DNA of 64,000 nt, taken from contig LR134353.1 of assembly GCA_900637135.1 (NCBI GenBank), positions 3,224,001 to 3,288,000 on the forward strand, given 5' to 3'. Within the stretch, counting starts at the first letter, position 1. Every line of letters begins with the position of its first letter. Made by a program: the position numbers and the translations under genes. The notes beneath the pieces are model-generated. The model saw only the letters and a list, made by a program, of their open reading frames with translations. It was not told the origin of the DNA and made no database searches. Source of the DNA: Mycolicibacterium flavescens (GTDB lineage: Bacteria; Actinomycetota; Actinomycetes; Mycobacteriales; Mycobacteriaceae). Shown here piece by piece: positions 31,131 to 39,188 of this stretch.

Positions 31131-31187
31131 GTCGGGACAGGTCGGCCTGACCAGCAGCATCTAGCCGTCGAACACTGCCCACAGTAG

Positions 31188-31203
31188 ACGAACACCTGTT
31201 CGA
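31188..31203 (-). promoter_or_regulatory. LexA (SOS) box of recA
   Basis: On the minus strand the site reads TCGAACAGGTGTTCGT, one mismatch from TCGAAC-N4-GTTCGA and nearly identical to the known M. tuberculosis recA box. It lies about 150 bases upstream of the recA start and about 115 bases before hypA. Confidence 0.85.
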
Positions 31204-31318
31204 CTCAAGGGAGACACGCCGTGCCATCGGCCATCAGTGTCGAATGGTTCCCCAGTCCACCCCCTACCGACCGCTGCGCGGCATATGGTGAAGATATCCC
31301 GGCCGAAACGGGGTCCGC

Positions 31319-31648
31319 GTGCACGAGATGGCGATAACGCAAAGTGTGATCGATGCGGTGTGCGAGCACGCCGCCGGCCGCCGGGTGCACCGCGTCACGC
31401 TCGAGGTCGGCGCGCTGTGCGCCGTGGTACCCGATTCGATGCGATTCTGCTTCGAACTCGCCACTGCGGGCACGGTCGCCGACGGGGCGCGCCTGGACCT
31501 CGACGTGCAACCCGGTGCCGCGCGCTGCCGCACCTGCGGCGAGAGCTTCGAATTGCGCGACCTGATTCTGTTGTGCCCCTGTGGCAGTGCGGATGTCGAG
31601 GTGGTCGCCGGCCGGGATCTGAAGATTCTCTCGATGGAAGTGAGTTGA
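31319..31648 (+). CDS. hypA: Hydrogenase nickel-insertion protein HypA
   Basis: A 109-residue nickel chaperone that acts with HypB in loading Ni into the hydrogenase large subunit. It starts at a GTG reading VHEMAITQ; the N-terminal His2-Glu3 pair is the conserved nickel site. The zinc domain reads CRTCGESF...CPCGS: the second pair is CxC where CxxC is usual, so zinc coordination may differ slightly. It is the first gene of the hydrogenase operon and diverges from recA. Confidence 0.92.
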   Translation: MHEMAITQSVIDAVCEHAAGRRVHRVTLEVGALCAVVPDSMRFCFELATAGTVADGARLDLDVQPGAARCRTCGESFELRDLILLCPCGSADVEVVAGRDLKILSMEVS

Positions 31649-31650
31649 CC

Positions 31651-32454
31651 ATGTGCACAACGTGCGGCTGCGGGGACGACGGCGCGACGCTCACTCTGCC
31701 GGGACACGCCCACCCCCATGAGAACGGCCACCACGCCGACCATTCCCATGACCACCCCCATGCCCATCCCCACACCGAGACCGTCACGCTCGAGCAGAAG
31801 GTGCTCGCCAAGAACGACGAGCTGGCCGAACGGAACCGCGCATGGCTGGCCGCCCGCGACATCCTGGCGCTCAACCTCACCAGCTCTCCGGGCGCCGGAA
31901 AGACCACCCTTCTCGAGCGCACCATCCGCGATCTCCATTCGGCTCGCCCCGTCTCGGTCATCGAGGGCGATCAGGAGACGCTGCTGGACGCCGAACGCAT
32001 CAAGGCCGCGGGAGCGCGCGCGGTCCAAGTCAACACCGGCGCCGGTTGCCACCTCGACGCCGATATGGTGCGTCGCGCACTACGGGCGTTGGACCCGGAA
32101 CCGGGCTCGATTCTCTTCATCGAGAACGTCGGAAACCTCGTCTGCCCCGCACTGTTCGATCTCGGCGAGCACAGCAAAGTCGTCATCATCTCGGTGACGG
32201 AGGGCGACGACAAACCCTTGAAGTACCCGCACATGTTTGCGGCCGCCGGGCTGGTGATCGTCAACAAGATCGACTTACTGCCGTACGTCAGCTTCGATCT
32301 TGAAAAATGTTGCCAATACGTGCGATCACTGAATCGCGACGCGCAGATACTGGCGATGTCCGCCGCCACTGGCGATGGTAGCTCGCGGTGGTACGACTGG
32401 ATCACCGATTGCGCAAACTCGGCTTCTGCCCTGGCAACCGTTGACAAGACATAA
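31651..32454 (+). CDS. hypB: Hydrogenase nickel-incorporation GTPase HypB
   Basis: A 267-residue GTPase that drives nickel delivery. The N-terminus MCTTCGCG is the high-affinity Ni motif (CxxCGC type). It is followed by a His-rich stretch with 11 His between about residues 19 and 41, probably nickel storage. The P-loop is SSPGAGKTT, and ENVGNLVCP, GDDKPLKYP and NKIDLLPYV are conserved family motifs. It starts two bases after the hypA stop. Confidence 0.95.
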   Translation: MCTTCGCGDDGATLTLPGHAHPHENGHHADHSHDHPHAHPHTETVTLEQKVLAKNDELAERNRAWLAARDILALNLTSSPGAGKTTLLERTIRDLHSARPVSVIEGDQETLLDAERIKAAGARAVQVNTGAGCHLDADMVRRALRALDPEPGSILFIENVGNLVCPALFDLGEHSKVVIISVTEGDDKPLKYPHMFAAAGLVIVNKIDLLPYVSFDLEKCCQYVRSLNRDAQILAMSAATGDGSSRWYDWITDCANSASALATVDKT

Positions 32455-32578
32455 CCCCCGGAGTAAACCCAGACTCAGCGCCGGAATTCGGCGCCACGGC
32501 ACAACGTGAGGTGTTGGGAGCCCCAGCCCGGCTCCCGGTCGTGAGGGCCCCAGCCCGGCCCCCAGAAAGCTGTGACCT

Positions 32579-33634
32579 ATGCCAACGGAGGCAGCAGTCA
32601 AAGCGGAACAGGCCTTGATCCACGTGCTGTGGATCAACGCCGGATTGAGTTGTGACGGTGATTCGGTGGCGTTGACTGCCGCCACCCAGCCCAGCATCGA
32701 GGAGATCGCCCTCGGCGCGCTCCCGGGGTTGCCGAAGATCGCCGTCCATTGGCCCCTGATCGATTTCGAGTGCGGACCGAACGGGGGCGCCGACGATTTC
32801 CTCGAATGGTTCTTCAAGGCCGACCGGGGTGAACTGGAACCGTTCGTTCTGGTCGTCGAGGGGTCGATCCCGAACGAGAAGATCAAGGCCGAAGGTTACT
32901 GGTGCGGCTTCGGCAACGATCCGGCCACCGGCCAACCGATGACCACAAGCGAGTGGTTGGATCGGCTGGCGCCCAAGGCCACTGCCATCGTCGCGGTCGG
33001 AACGTGCGCAACCTACGGCGGCATCCACGCGATGGCGGGCAATCCGACCGGCGCCATGGGCGTGCCCGACTATCTCGGCTGGGATTGGAAGAGCAAGGCC
33101 GGCATTCCGATCGTCTGCGTACCGGGATGCCCGATCCAGCCGGACAACCTCGCCGAGACACTGACCTACCTGTTGTACATGGCCACGGATCAGGCCCCGA
33201 TGATCCCGCTCGACGATGCGTTACGACCGCAGTGGCTGTTCGGTGCGACCGTGCACGAGGGTTGTGACCGGGCCGGCTATTACGAACAGGGCGATTTCGC
33301 GACCGAGTACGGATCACCGAAATGCATTGTGAAGCTGGGCTGTTGGGGTCCGGTCGTCAAGTGCAACGTACCCAAGCGCGGCTGGATCAACGGGATCGGC
33401 GGCTGTCCGAACGTGGGCGGTATATGCATCGGCTGCACCATGCCCGGATTCCCCGACAAGTTCATGCCGTTCATGGACGAACCCCCCGGCGGCAAGGTGT
33501 CCACAGCGGCGTCAGGGCTGTACGGATCGGTCATCCGAAGCCTGCGCCATGTCACCGGCCGCACCGTCGACAAAGAACCGAAGTGGCGCCATCCCGGCAC
33601 GCAACTCACGACCGGAGCGACCCGCACCTGGTAG
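32579..33634 (+). CDS. hhyS: Group 1h [NiFe]-hydrogenase small subunit HhyS
   Basis: A 351-residue electron-transfer subunit carrying three Fe-S clusters. It lacks a Tat signal and a C-terminal membrane anchor, typical of the actinobacterial group 1h (Hyd2/Hhy) enzymes that oxidise atmospheric H2. Where other small subunits have CxxC for the proximal cluster, this one reads Cys25-Asp-Gly-Asp28, in line with the three-Cys/one-Asp cluster of the Ralstonia actinobacterial-type hydrogenase. Remaining ligands lie in GTCATYGG, VPGCPIQPDN, the VHEGCDRAGYY region and the Cys-rich NVGGICIGCTMPGFPD segment. In M. smegmatis the homologous genes also lie next to recA. Confidence 0.93.
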   Translation: MPTEAAVKAEQALIHVLWINAGLSCDGDSVALTAATQPSIEEIALGALPGLPKIAVHWPLIDFECGPNGGADDFLEWFFKADRGELEPFVLVVEGSIPNEKIKAEGYWCGFGNDPATGQPMTTSEWLDRLAPKATAIVAVGTCATYGGIHAMAGNPTGAMGVPDYLGWDWKSKAGIPIVCVPGCPIQPDNLAETLTYLLYMATDQAPMIPLDDALRPQWLFGATVHEGCDRAGYYEQGDFATEYGSPKCIVKLGCWGPVVKCNVPKRGWINGIGGCPNVGGICIGCTMPGFPDKFMPFMDEPPGGKVSTAASGLYGSVIRSLRHVTGRTVDKEPKWRHPGTQLTTGATRTW

Positions 33635-33719
33635 GTGTGGCTGTTCCGCGGCGCGCAGGCGTGCTTTCGATTTCGAAACTGCCTGTGACGCTTCTTATCT
33701 GAAGAAAGAGAAGAGTTCG

Positions 33720-35516
33720 ATGACAACCATCATCCCCGAGCCGTCACACGTGAAGCGCGACCCCGGCCAACTGGTGGAGATGGCGTGGGATCCCATCACC
33801 CGGATCGTCGGCAGCCTCGGCATCTACACCAAGATCGACTTCGACAACCGCGAAGTCGTCGAGTGCCACAGCACCTCGTCGATCTTCCGTGGTTACTCGA
33901 TATTCATGAAGGGCAAGGATCCTCGCGACGCGCACTTCATCACCAGCCGCATCTGCGGCATCTGCGGCGACAACCACGCGACGTGCTCGTGTTACTGCCA
34001 AAACATGGCCTACGGGGTCAAGCCGCCGCATCTCGGGGAGTGGCTGGTCAACCTGGGTGAGGCCGCCGAGTACATGTTCGACCACAACATCTTCCAGGAG
34101 AACCTGGTCGGCGTCGACTACTGCGAGAAGATGGTGTCGGAGACCAATCCGAGTGTGCTGGCCAAGGCCGAGAACGCCCAGGCGCCGCATGCGGATATGC
34201 ACGGCTACCGCACGATCGCCGAGATCATGCGCGCGCTCAACCCGTTCACCGGCGAGTTTTACCGCGAGGCCCTGCAGGTCAGCCGGTGGACGCGAGAAAT
34301 GTTCTGCCTCATGGAGGGTCGCCACGTCCATCCGTCGACGCTCTATCCCGGCGGCATCGGCACAACCGCGACGGTCCAGTTGATGACCGACTACATGACG
34401 CGGCTGATGCGCTACGTCGAGTTCATGAAGAAGGTCGTGCCGATGCACGACGACCTCTTTGACTTCTTCTACGAAGCGCTCCCCGGCTACGACCAGGTCG
34501 GGCTGCGCCGCACACTGCTCGGCTGCTGGGGCTCGTTCCAGGATCCCGAGGTGTGCAATTTCGAGTACAAGGACATGGAGCGCTGGGGCGACGCGATGTT
34601 CGTCACGCCCGGTGTGGTGATCGACGGAAAGCTGCACACCCACTCGCTCGTGGACATCAACCTCGGTATCCGGATCCTGTTGGGCCACTCGTATTACGAC
34701 GACTGGTCGGATCAGGAGATGTTCGTCAAGCAGGACCCGCTCGGCAATCCGATCGACCGCCGGCACCCGTGGAACCAGCACACGAATCCCCGGCCGCAGA
34801 AGCGCGACTTCGACGGCAACTACAGCTGGGTGATGTCGCCGCGCTGGTTCGACGGCACGAATCACCTGGCGCTCGACACCGGCGGCGGCCCGCTGGCGCG
34901 GCTGTGGTCGACCGCGCTCGCCGGATTGGTCGATATCGGCTATGTCAAGGCGACCGGCCAGAGCGTGCAGATCAACCTGCCCAAGACGGCCCTGAAGGGG
35001 CCGGTGGAACTCGAGTGGAAGATCCCGCATCACGGCAGCAACACGCTCGAGCGCAATCGTGCGCGGACGTACTTCCAGGCCTACGCCGCCGCCTGTGCCC
35101 TGCACTTCGCTGAGAAGGCGCTGACCGAGATCCGTGCGGGCCGGACCAAGACCTGGGAGAAGTTCGAGGTGCCTGACGAGGGCATCGGTTGCGGGTTCAC
35201 CGAGGCGGTCCGCGGAGTGCTCAGTCACCACATGGTGATTCGCGACGGCAAGATCGCGAACTATCACCCGTATCCGCCGACGCCGTGGAACGCCAACCCC
35301 CGCGACAGTTACGGCACACCGGGTCCCTACGAGGACGCGGTCCAAGGTCAGCCGATTTTCGAGGAGAACGACAGAGAGCATTTCAAGGGCATCGACGTCA
35401 TGCGCACGGTGCGCAGTTTCGACCCGTGTCTGCCGTGCGGCGTGCACATGTACCTGGGCAAGGGGAAGTCGCTCGAGCTGCGTCACTCCCCCACCCAGTC
35501 CGTCACCGGGGAATAG
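33720..35516 (+). CDS. hhyL: Group 1h [NiFe]-hydrogenase large subunit HhyL
   Basis: A 598-residue catalytic subunit. The Ni-Fe site is bound by RICGICGDNH (Cys79, Cys82) near the N-terminus and DPCLPCGVH (Cys570, Cys573) near the C-terminus. The 22 residues after His576 should be removed by a maturation protease once the metal centre is complete; a candidate protease is encoded at 39189-39686. The ATG at 33720 follows AAAGAGAAGAG. The enzyme should oxidise H2 at trace levels and feed the respiratory chain. Confidence 0.95.
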   Translation: MTTIIPEPSHVKRDPGQLVEMAWDPITRIVGSLGIYTKIDFDNREVVECHSTSSIFRGYSIFMKGKDPRDAHFITSRICGICGDNHATCSCYCQNMAYGVKPPHLGEWLVNLGEAAEYMFDHNIFQENLVGVDYCEKMVSETNPSVLAKAENAQAPHADMHGYRTIAEIMRALNPFTGEFYREALQVSRWTREMFCLMEGRHVHPSTLYPGGIGTTATVQLMTDYMTRLMRYVEFMKKVVPMHDDLFDFFYEALPGYDQVGLRRTLLGCWGSFQDPEVCNFEYKDMERWGDAMFVTPGVVIDGKLHTHSLVDINLGIRILLGHSYYDDWSDQEMFVKQDPLGNPIDRRHPWNQHTNPRPQKRDFDGNYSWVMSPRWFDGTNHLALDTGGGPLARLWSTALAGLVDIGYVKATGQSVQINLPKTALKGPVELEWKIPHHGSNTLERNRARTYFQAYAAACALHFAEKALTEIRAGRTKTWEKFEVPDEGIGCGFTEAVRGVLSHHMVIRDGKIANYHPYPPTPWNANPRDSYGTPGPYEDAVQGQPIFEENDREHFKGIDVMRTVRSFDPCLPCGVHMYLGKGKSLELRHSPTQSVTGE

Positions 35517-35519
35517 GGA

Positions 35520-36455
35520 ATGGCCCCGCCGATCCGAAACGACGCGCAGTGGCGTACGGCGGGCGACCGAATCAAGGCCCTTCTTGACGCGTCCGCCGCG
35601 GGTGGCCCCGCCGCGCACGAGCGGGCGGTCCAACTCGTCCGTGAGGTGACCGACCTCTACGGCGCCGCGCTCGAACGAATCCTGCGGATCGCGGTGAGCG
35701 TCGACGCCTCGATAGCCGAACGGCTGGCCGGCGACGACCTCGTCGCGAGCCTGCTGCTCGTACACGGCTTGCACCCGCACGACATCCACCGGCGCGTCGA
35801 GGACGCCTTGGACAGGGTGCGGCCCTATCTCGGCTCACACGGCGGTGCCGTGACGCTTCTCGAAACCGTCGACGGCTCAGACGGATTCACCGTCCGCCTG
35901 CAGTTCGCCGGCAGCTGCAAGAGCTGCCCCTCGTCGGCGGTCACCCTGGAGTTGACCGTTGAGGACGCCATCCGGGCGGCGGCCCCCGAGGTCACTGCGA
36001 TCGAGGTGGTGCAGCCCGACTCGGGTGCCACCGTGATACCACCGGCGACGCTGTTCAGCCGTGTCCAGCAGCGTGCACAGGCCCAGCCCACGTGGTACCC
36101 CGTGCCCGAATTCGCCGACCTGGCGCCCGGTGAGGTCGGTGGGTTCACCGTTGCGGGAACCACCGTGTTGGCATGCCGGATCGACGATGAGGTGTTCGCC
36201 TACCGCGACCGCTGCGGCGCCTGCCACAAATCGCTGGCAGGCGCCGCGCTGCACCGCAGCATCGGGTCACCCGCGGGTGACGCGGTGCTGCGCTGCCCGC
36301 GTTGCCATGCCCATTTCGATGTCGTGCATGCCGGAGCCTGCGTCGACGAACACGCTGACCCGTTCGCTCACCTGCAACCCGTCCCGCTGCTGGCGCGCGA
36401 CGGCATGCTGTCGATCGCGATGGGCGCGCAAGCCACCGAGGCGGGTGTGGCATGA
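35520..36455 (+). CDS. Hydrogenase-associated Fe-S protein: NifU C-terminal plus Rieske-like domain (HhyE-like)
   Basis: A 311-residue protein three bases after hhyL. A helical N-terminus (1-90) is followed by an NifU-type domain with GSCKSCPSS (Cys133, Cys136). A C-terminal Rieske-fold segment (about 190-300) follows. In that segment the usual CxH...CxxH ligands are replaced by Cys232-x2-Cys235 and Cys259-x2-Cys262, with His236, His263 and His265 next to them. A corresponding protein in the M. smegmatis hydrogenase-2 operon has been proposed to carry electrons from hydrogenase to the respiratory chain. The cluster type here cannot be told from sequence. Confidence 0.85.
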   Translation: MAPPIRNDAQWRTAGDRIKALLDASAAGGPAAHERAVQLVREVTDLYGAALERILRIAVSVDASIAERLAGDDLVASLLLVHGLHPHDIHRRVEDALDRVRPYLGSHGGAVTLLETVDGSDGFTVRLQFAGSCKSCPSSAVTLELTVEDAIRAAAPEVTAIEVVQPDSGATVIPPATLFSRVQQRAQAQPTWYPVPEFADLAPGEVGGFTVAGTTVLACRIDDEVFAYRDRCGACHKSLAGAALHRSIGSPAGDAVLRCPRCHAHFDVVHAGACVDEHADPFAHLQPVPLLARDGMLSIAMGAQATEAGVA

Positions 36456-37093
36456 CCAGCGCGTACGACGTGCTCGCGATGATCCGGGCCAACCGCGGCG
36501 CCCCCGCACCCGCGGGCGAACGCTGTGAGATGTGCGCCGAAGCGATCGCCGACGAACACCAGCACGTCGTGAATGTCGAAGCGCGAGCGCTGATGTGCGT
36601 ATGCCGCGGCTGTTATCTGCTGTTCACCGACACCAGCGCCGAGCTCCGCTATCGCGCCGTCCCCGACCGCTGGCTGTCCTTCCCGGAATTCGGGCTGGGA
36701 CGGCAGGATTGGCAGCTTCTTCAGATCCCGGTCGGGCTGGCGTTCTTCTTCAGGAACTCGACGTTGAATCGCGTGGTGGCCTTCTATCCCGGGCCGGCGG
36801 GCGCGACCGAGTCTGAACTGGACCTCTCCGCGTGGGACGGCGTCCGTGCGGCGGACCCGCGGGTTGACCTGCTCGCCGACGACACCGAGGCGCTGCTGGT
36901 GCGGGTGCCCGACGACGAACGTCGGGCACCGGAATGCTTCCTGGTGCCCATCGACGCCTGCTACGAGTTCGTCGGCAGGCTCCGCCGGCTGTGGCACGGT
37001 TTCGACGGCGGTCAGCAGGTGCGCGGATACCTCGACGATTTCTTCGAGCACGTGCGTGACCGGGCGAAGGTGGTGGCGCCGTGCCAGAGCTGA
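36452..37093 (+). CDS. DUF5947 family protein, cysteine-rich
   Basis: A 213-residue protein, translationally coupled to the previous gene by a four-base overlap. Five cysteines cluster near the N-terminus (Cys25, 28, 49, 51, 54: CEMC...CVCRGC), which looks like a small zinc- or Fe-S-binding knuckle. The rest is soluble and mixed alpha/beta, with a conserved-looking GRQDWQLLQIPVGLAFFF segment. Its family is found almost only in hydrogenase operons of this type; the role is unknown. A metal-handling or electron-transfer accessory is a reasonable guess. Confidence 0.75.
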   Translation: MTSAYDVLAMIRANRGAPAPAGERCEMCAEAIADEHQHVVNVEARALMCVCRGCYLLFTDTSAELRYRAVPDRWLSFPEFGLGRQDWQLLQIPVGLAFFFRNSTLNRVVAFYPGPAGATESELDLSAWDGVRAADPRVDLLADDTEALLVRVPDDERRAPECFLVPIDACYEFVGRLRRLWHGFDGGQQVRGYLDDFFEHVRDRAKVVAPCQS

Positions 37094-37725
37094 CCTTCGC
37101 GGTGCTCGACATCCGCGCCGAACCGTACGCGGTGGCACCGGTGCTCACCGCCCGAATCGGTATCGCCGCCGACGGTGACGACCCCGTGCATGCCATCGCG
37201 CTGCGGTGCCAGGTCCGCATCGAACCATTGCGTCGCAGATACTCCGATCACGAGGCGCTCGGACTGCTCGACCTGTTCGGGCCCCGCGAGCGCTGGGACA
37301 CCACACAACACAGCTTCCTCTGGCAGCATGCCAGCACCATGGTTCCGGGTTTCATCGGAACCACGCAGGTCGACCTGCCGCTCGAATGCACCTACGACCT
37401 CGAGGTGACTGCGGCCAAATACTTCCATGCACTGCATGACGGTGGGGTTCCGCTGCAATTCCTGTTCAGTGGAACGATTTTCACCCGCGGCGAAAAGAAC
37501 TTCAGCGTTCAGCAGGTCCCCTGGGATCGCGAGGACCACTACGACCTACCCGTCTCGACGTGGCAAGACCTGATGCGCCTGCACTATCCCAACACCGGTT
37601 GGTTGCGGCTGGGTCACGACACCATCGACGCGCTGTCCGAGTTCAAATCAGCCCGCGGCCTCCTGAACTACGACGACGCGATCGCCTCGCTACTGGCCGC
37701 TCACACCGCAGAGGAGATTCGATGA
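37081..37725 (+). CDS. DUF6084 family hydrogenase-operon protein
   Basis: A 214-residue protein starting at a GTG inside the previous gene (13-base overlap). It is soluble, beta-rich and without cysteine motifs typical of metal binding. Conserved-looking stretches are ALRCQVRIEPLRRRY, LECTYDLEVTAAKYFHAL and PLQFLFSGTIF, which suggest a beta-sandwich or jelly-roll. Function is unknown. It ends with an ATGA overlap with the next gene. Confidence 0.72.
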   Translation: MPELTFAVLDIRAEPYAVAPVLTARIGIAADGDDPVHAIALRCQVRIEPLRRRYSDHEALGLLDLFGPRERWDTTQHSFLWQHASTMVPGFIGTTQVDLPLECTYDLEVTAAKYFHALHDGGVPLQFLFSGTIFTRGEKNFSVQQVPWDREDHYDLPVSTWQDLMRLHYPNTGWLRLGHDTIDALSEFKSARGLLNYDDAIASLLAAHTAEEIR

Positions 37726-39059
37726 CCGCAGACTGGGATCACGCCCGGGCCGTCGCGGACGCGGTGCTCTACGAGGGGTACCTGCTGTATCCCTACCGAG
37801 CGAGCTCGAGCAAGAACCAGTCCCGTTGGCAGTTCGGCGTTCTGGGACCGAACGGCGCCGCAGAGGCCGCCATCGGAGAAGACGCCTCGCTGTCCACCCA
37901 GGTGCTGCTGGACCCGCACGGCATCCCGATGGTTACCGGTGCGATCCGCTTCCTGCAACTGCAGCGCCGCAGCGTCGAACGCCACGCCGGGGGCGGACGG
38001 TTCGAACCAGTCGCCGAGCTGCGCTCGGGAGCCGATGCATGGGTCAGCTGGGACGAGGCCGTCGAGTGCGAGATCCCGATCGACCCGTTCCCGGTCATGA
38101 GCTTGCCTCGCACATTGGACATCTCGGTTCCGTCGGCGAGAGAGATCGAGCCCGTCGCGGGCGGCAGGCTGGTGCGGACGCGCCGCGAGATGAGCGGCCG
38201 ACTCGACGTCTCCGCCGAGCAGGACGGCGACTTGCTGCGGCTCACGTTCGATGTGTACAACACCGCTGCACCGGCCGGCGACAAGGACGAGGCGATCGCC
38301 GTGTCACTGATCGGGACCCACCTCTTGCTGGAGGTGGCCGACGGTGAGTTCATCTCCCTGCTCGAACCGCCGGAGTGGGCCGCCGACGCCGTGGCGCGGT
38401 GTCGACAGCACCGCTGCTTTCCGGTGCTCGCCGGCCCGGCGCCACATCGGGATCTCGTACTCGCGTCGCCGATCATCCTCTACGACCACCCCGAGATCGC
38501 CGAGCAGAGCAAGGGTGCGCTCTACGACTCGACCGAGATCGACGAGATCCTGACGCTGCGCATCATGACCATGACCGACGACGAGAAAGCGCAGGCCCGG
38601 GCCACCGATCAACGCGCCGCGGCGATCATCGACCGCTGCGACTCGATGTCGCCCGAGGCGATGCTCGATCTGCACGGCGCGCTGCGGAACCCGCATGCGC
38701 CGAGCGGGGAGCCGGACCTGATCCCGCAGATCCCGGCCGGCGTCGAGTGGTGGGATCCCATGGCCGATACGGCGGTGCAGCCGGACTCGGATGCGGTGCT
38801 GGTCAACGACACTCGCATCGCCCGCGGCAGCCGTGTGCGGTTGCACCCCTCCCGGCGGGCCGACGCGCAGGACGTGTTCTACGCCGACAAGATCGCGCGC
38901 GTCACCTCGGTGCATGAGGACGTCGACGGCGAGCACCATATCGGCGTCGTCATCGAGGACGATCCCGGTGCCGAACTGCACGACTGGTACGGCCGCTACT
39001 TGTACTTCGCACCCGACGAGGTCGAACCTCTGGTTGAAGGGAGTCCGCAATGGAAGTAA
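37722..39059 (+). CDS. Hydrogenase-operon protein of unknown function (445 aa)
   Basis: A soluble 445-residue protein coupled to its neighbours on both sides (ATGA with the DUF6084 gene; ten-base overlap with the small membrane protein). I recognise no enzyme motif. The N-terminal half is beta-rich with VLYEGYLLYPYRASSSKNQ. The middle has RLTFDVYNTAA and a LASPIILYDHPEIAEQSKG segment. The C-terminal about 70 residues (RGSRVRLHPSRR...FYADKIARVTSVHED) look like a small beta-barrel. Its strict place in the operon suggests a maturation or assembly factor. Confidence 0.75.
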   Translation: MTADWDHARAVADAVLYEGYLLYPYRASSSKNQSRWQFGVLGPNGAAEAAIGEDASLSTQVLLDPHGIPMVTGAIRFLQLQRRSVERHAGGGRFEPVAELRSGADAWVSWDEAVECEIPIDPFPVMSLPRTLDISVPSAREIEPVAGGRLVRTRREMSGRLDVSAEQDGDLLRLTFDVYNTAAPAGDKDEAIAVSLIGTHLLLEVADGEFISLLEPPEWAADAVARCRQHRCFPVLAGPAPHRDLVLASPIILYDHPEIAEQSKGALYDSTEIDEILTLRIMTMTDDEKAQARATDQRAAAIIDRCDSMSPEAMLDLHGALRNPHAPSGEPDLIPQIPAGVEWWDPMADTAVQPDSDAVLVNDTRIARGSRVRLHPSRRADAQDVFYADKIARVTSVHEDVDGEHHIGVVIEDDPGAELHDWYGRYLYFAPDEVEPLVEGSPQWK

Positions 39060-39169
39060 TCGGCTGGATCGCGGTAGGAATCGTGGCGGTGGTGGCCCTG
39101 GCGGCGGCGGCGGTGGGCATCCGCTCCGTGCCGGATGCGCGGCGCTACATGAGAATCCGCCGGATGTGA
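39050..39169 (+). CDS. Tiny single-pass membrane protein (39 aa, DUF6893-like)
   Basis: An ATG at 39050 opens a 39-residue frame: a helix of about 20 hydrophobic residues (IGWIAVGIVAVVALAAAAVG), then a polar, basic tail ending RRYMRIRRM. It overlaps the preceding gene by ten bases, with GGGAG seven bases before the ATG. The basic tail should face the cytoplasm. Similar short proteins are, as I recall, found in other actinobacterial hydrogenase operons. It could tether the otherwise soluble hydrogenase or its electron partner to the membrane. It is too short for most gene finders. Confidence 0.65.
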   Translation: MEVIGWIAVGIVAVVALAAAAVGIRSVPDARRYMRIRRM

Positions 39170-39188
39170 CGGCGAACGAGGTGTCCTC

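Noticed and set aside
32521..32570. Repeated CCCCAGCCCGG motif before hhyS as a possible regulatory hairpin
   Set aside because: Only two imperfect copies in GC-rich DNA, without a clear stem or known regulator site.
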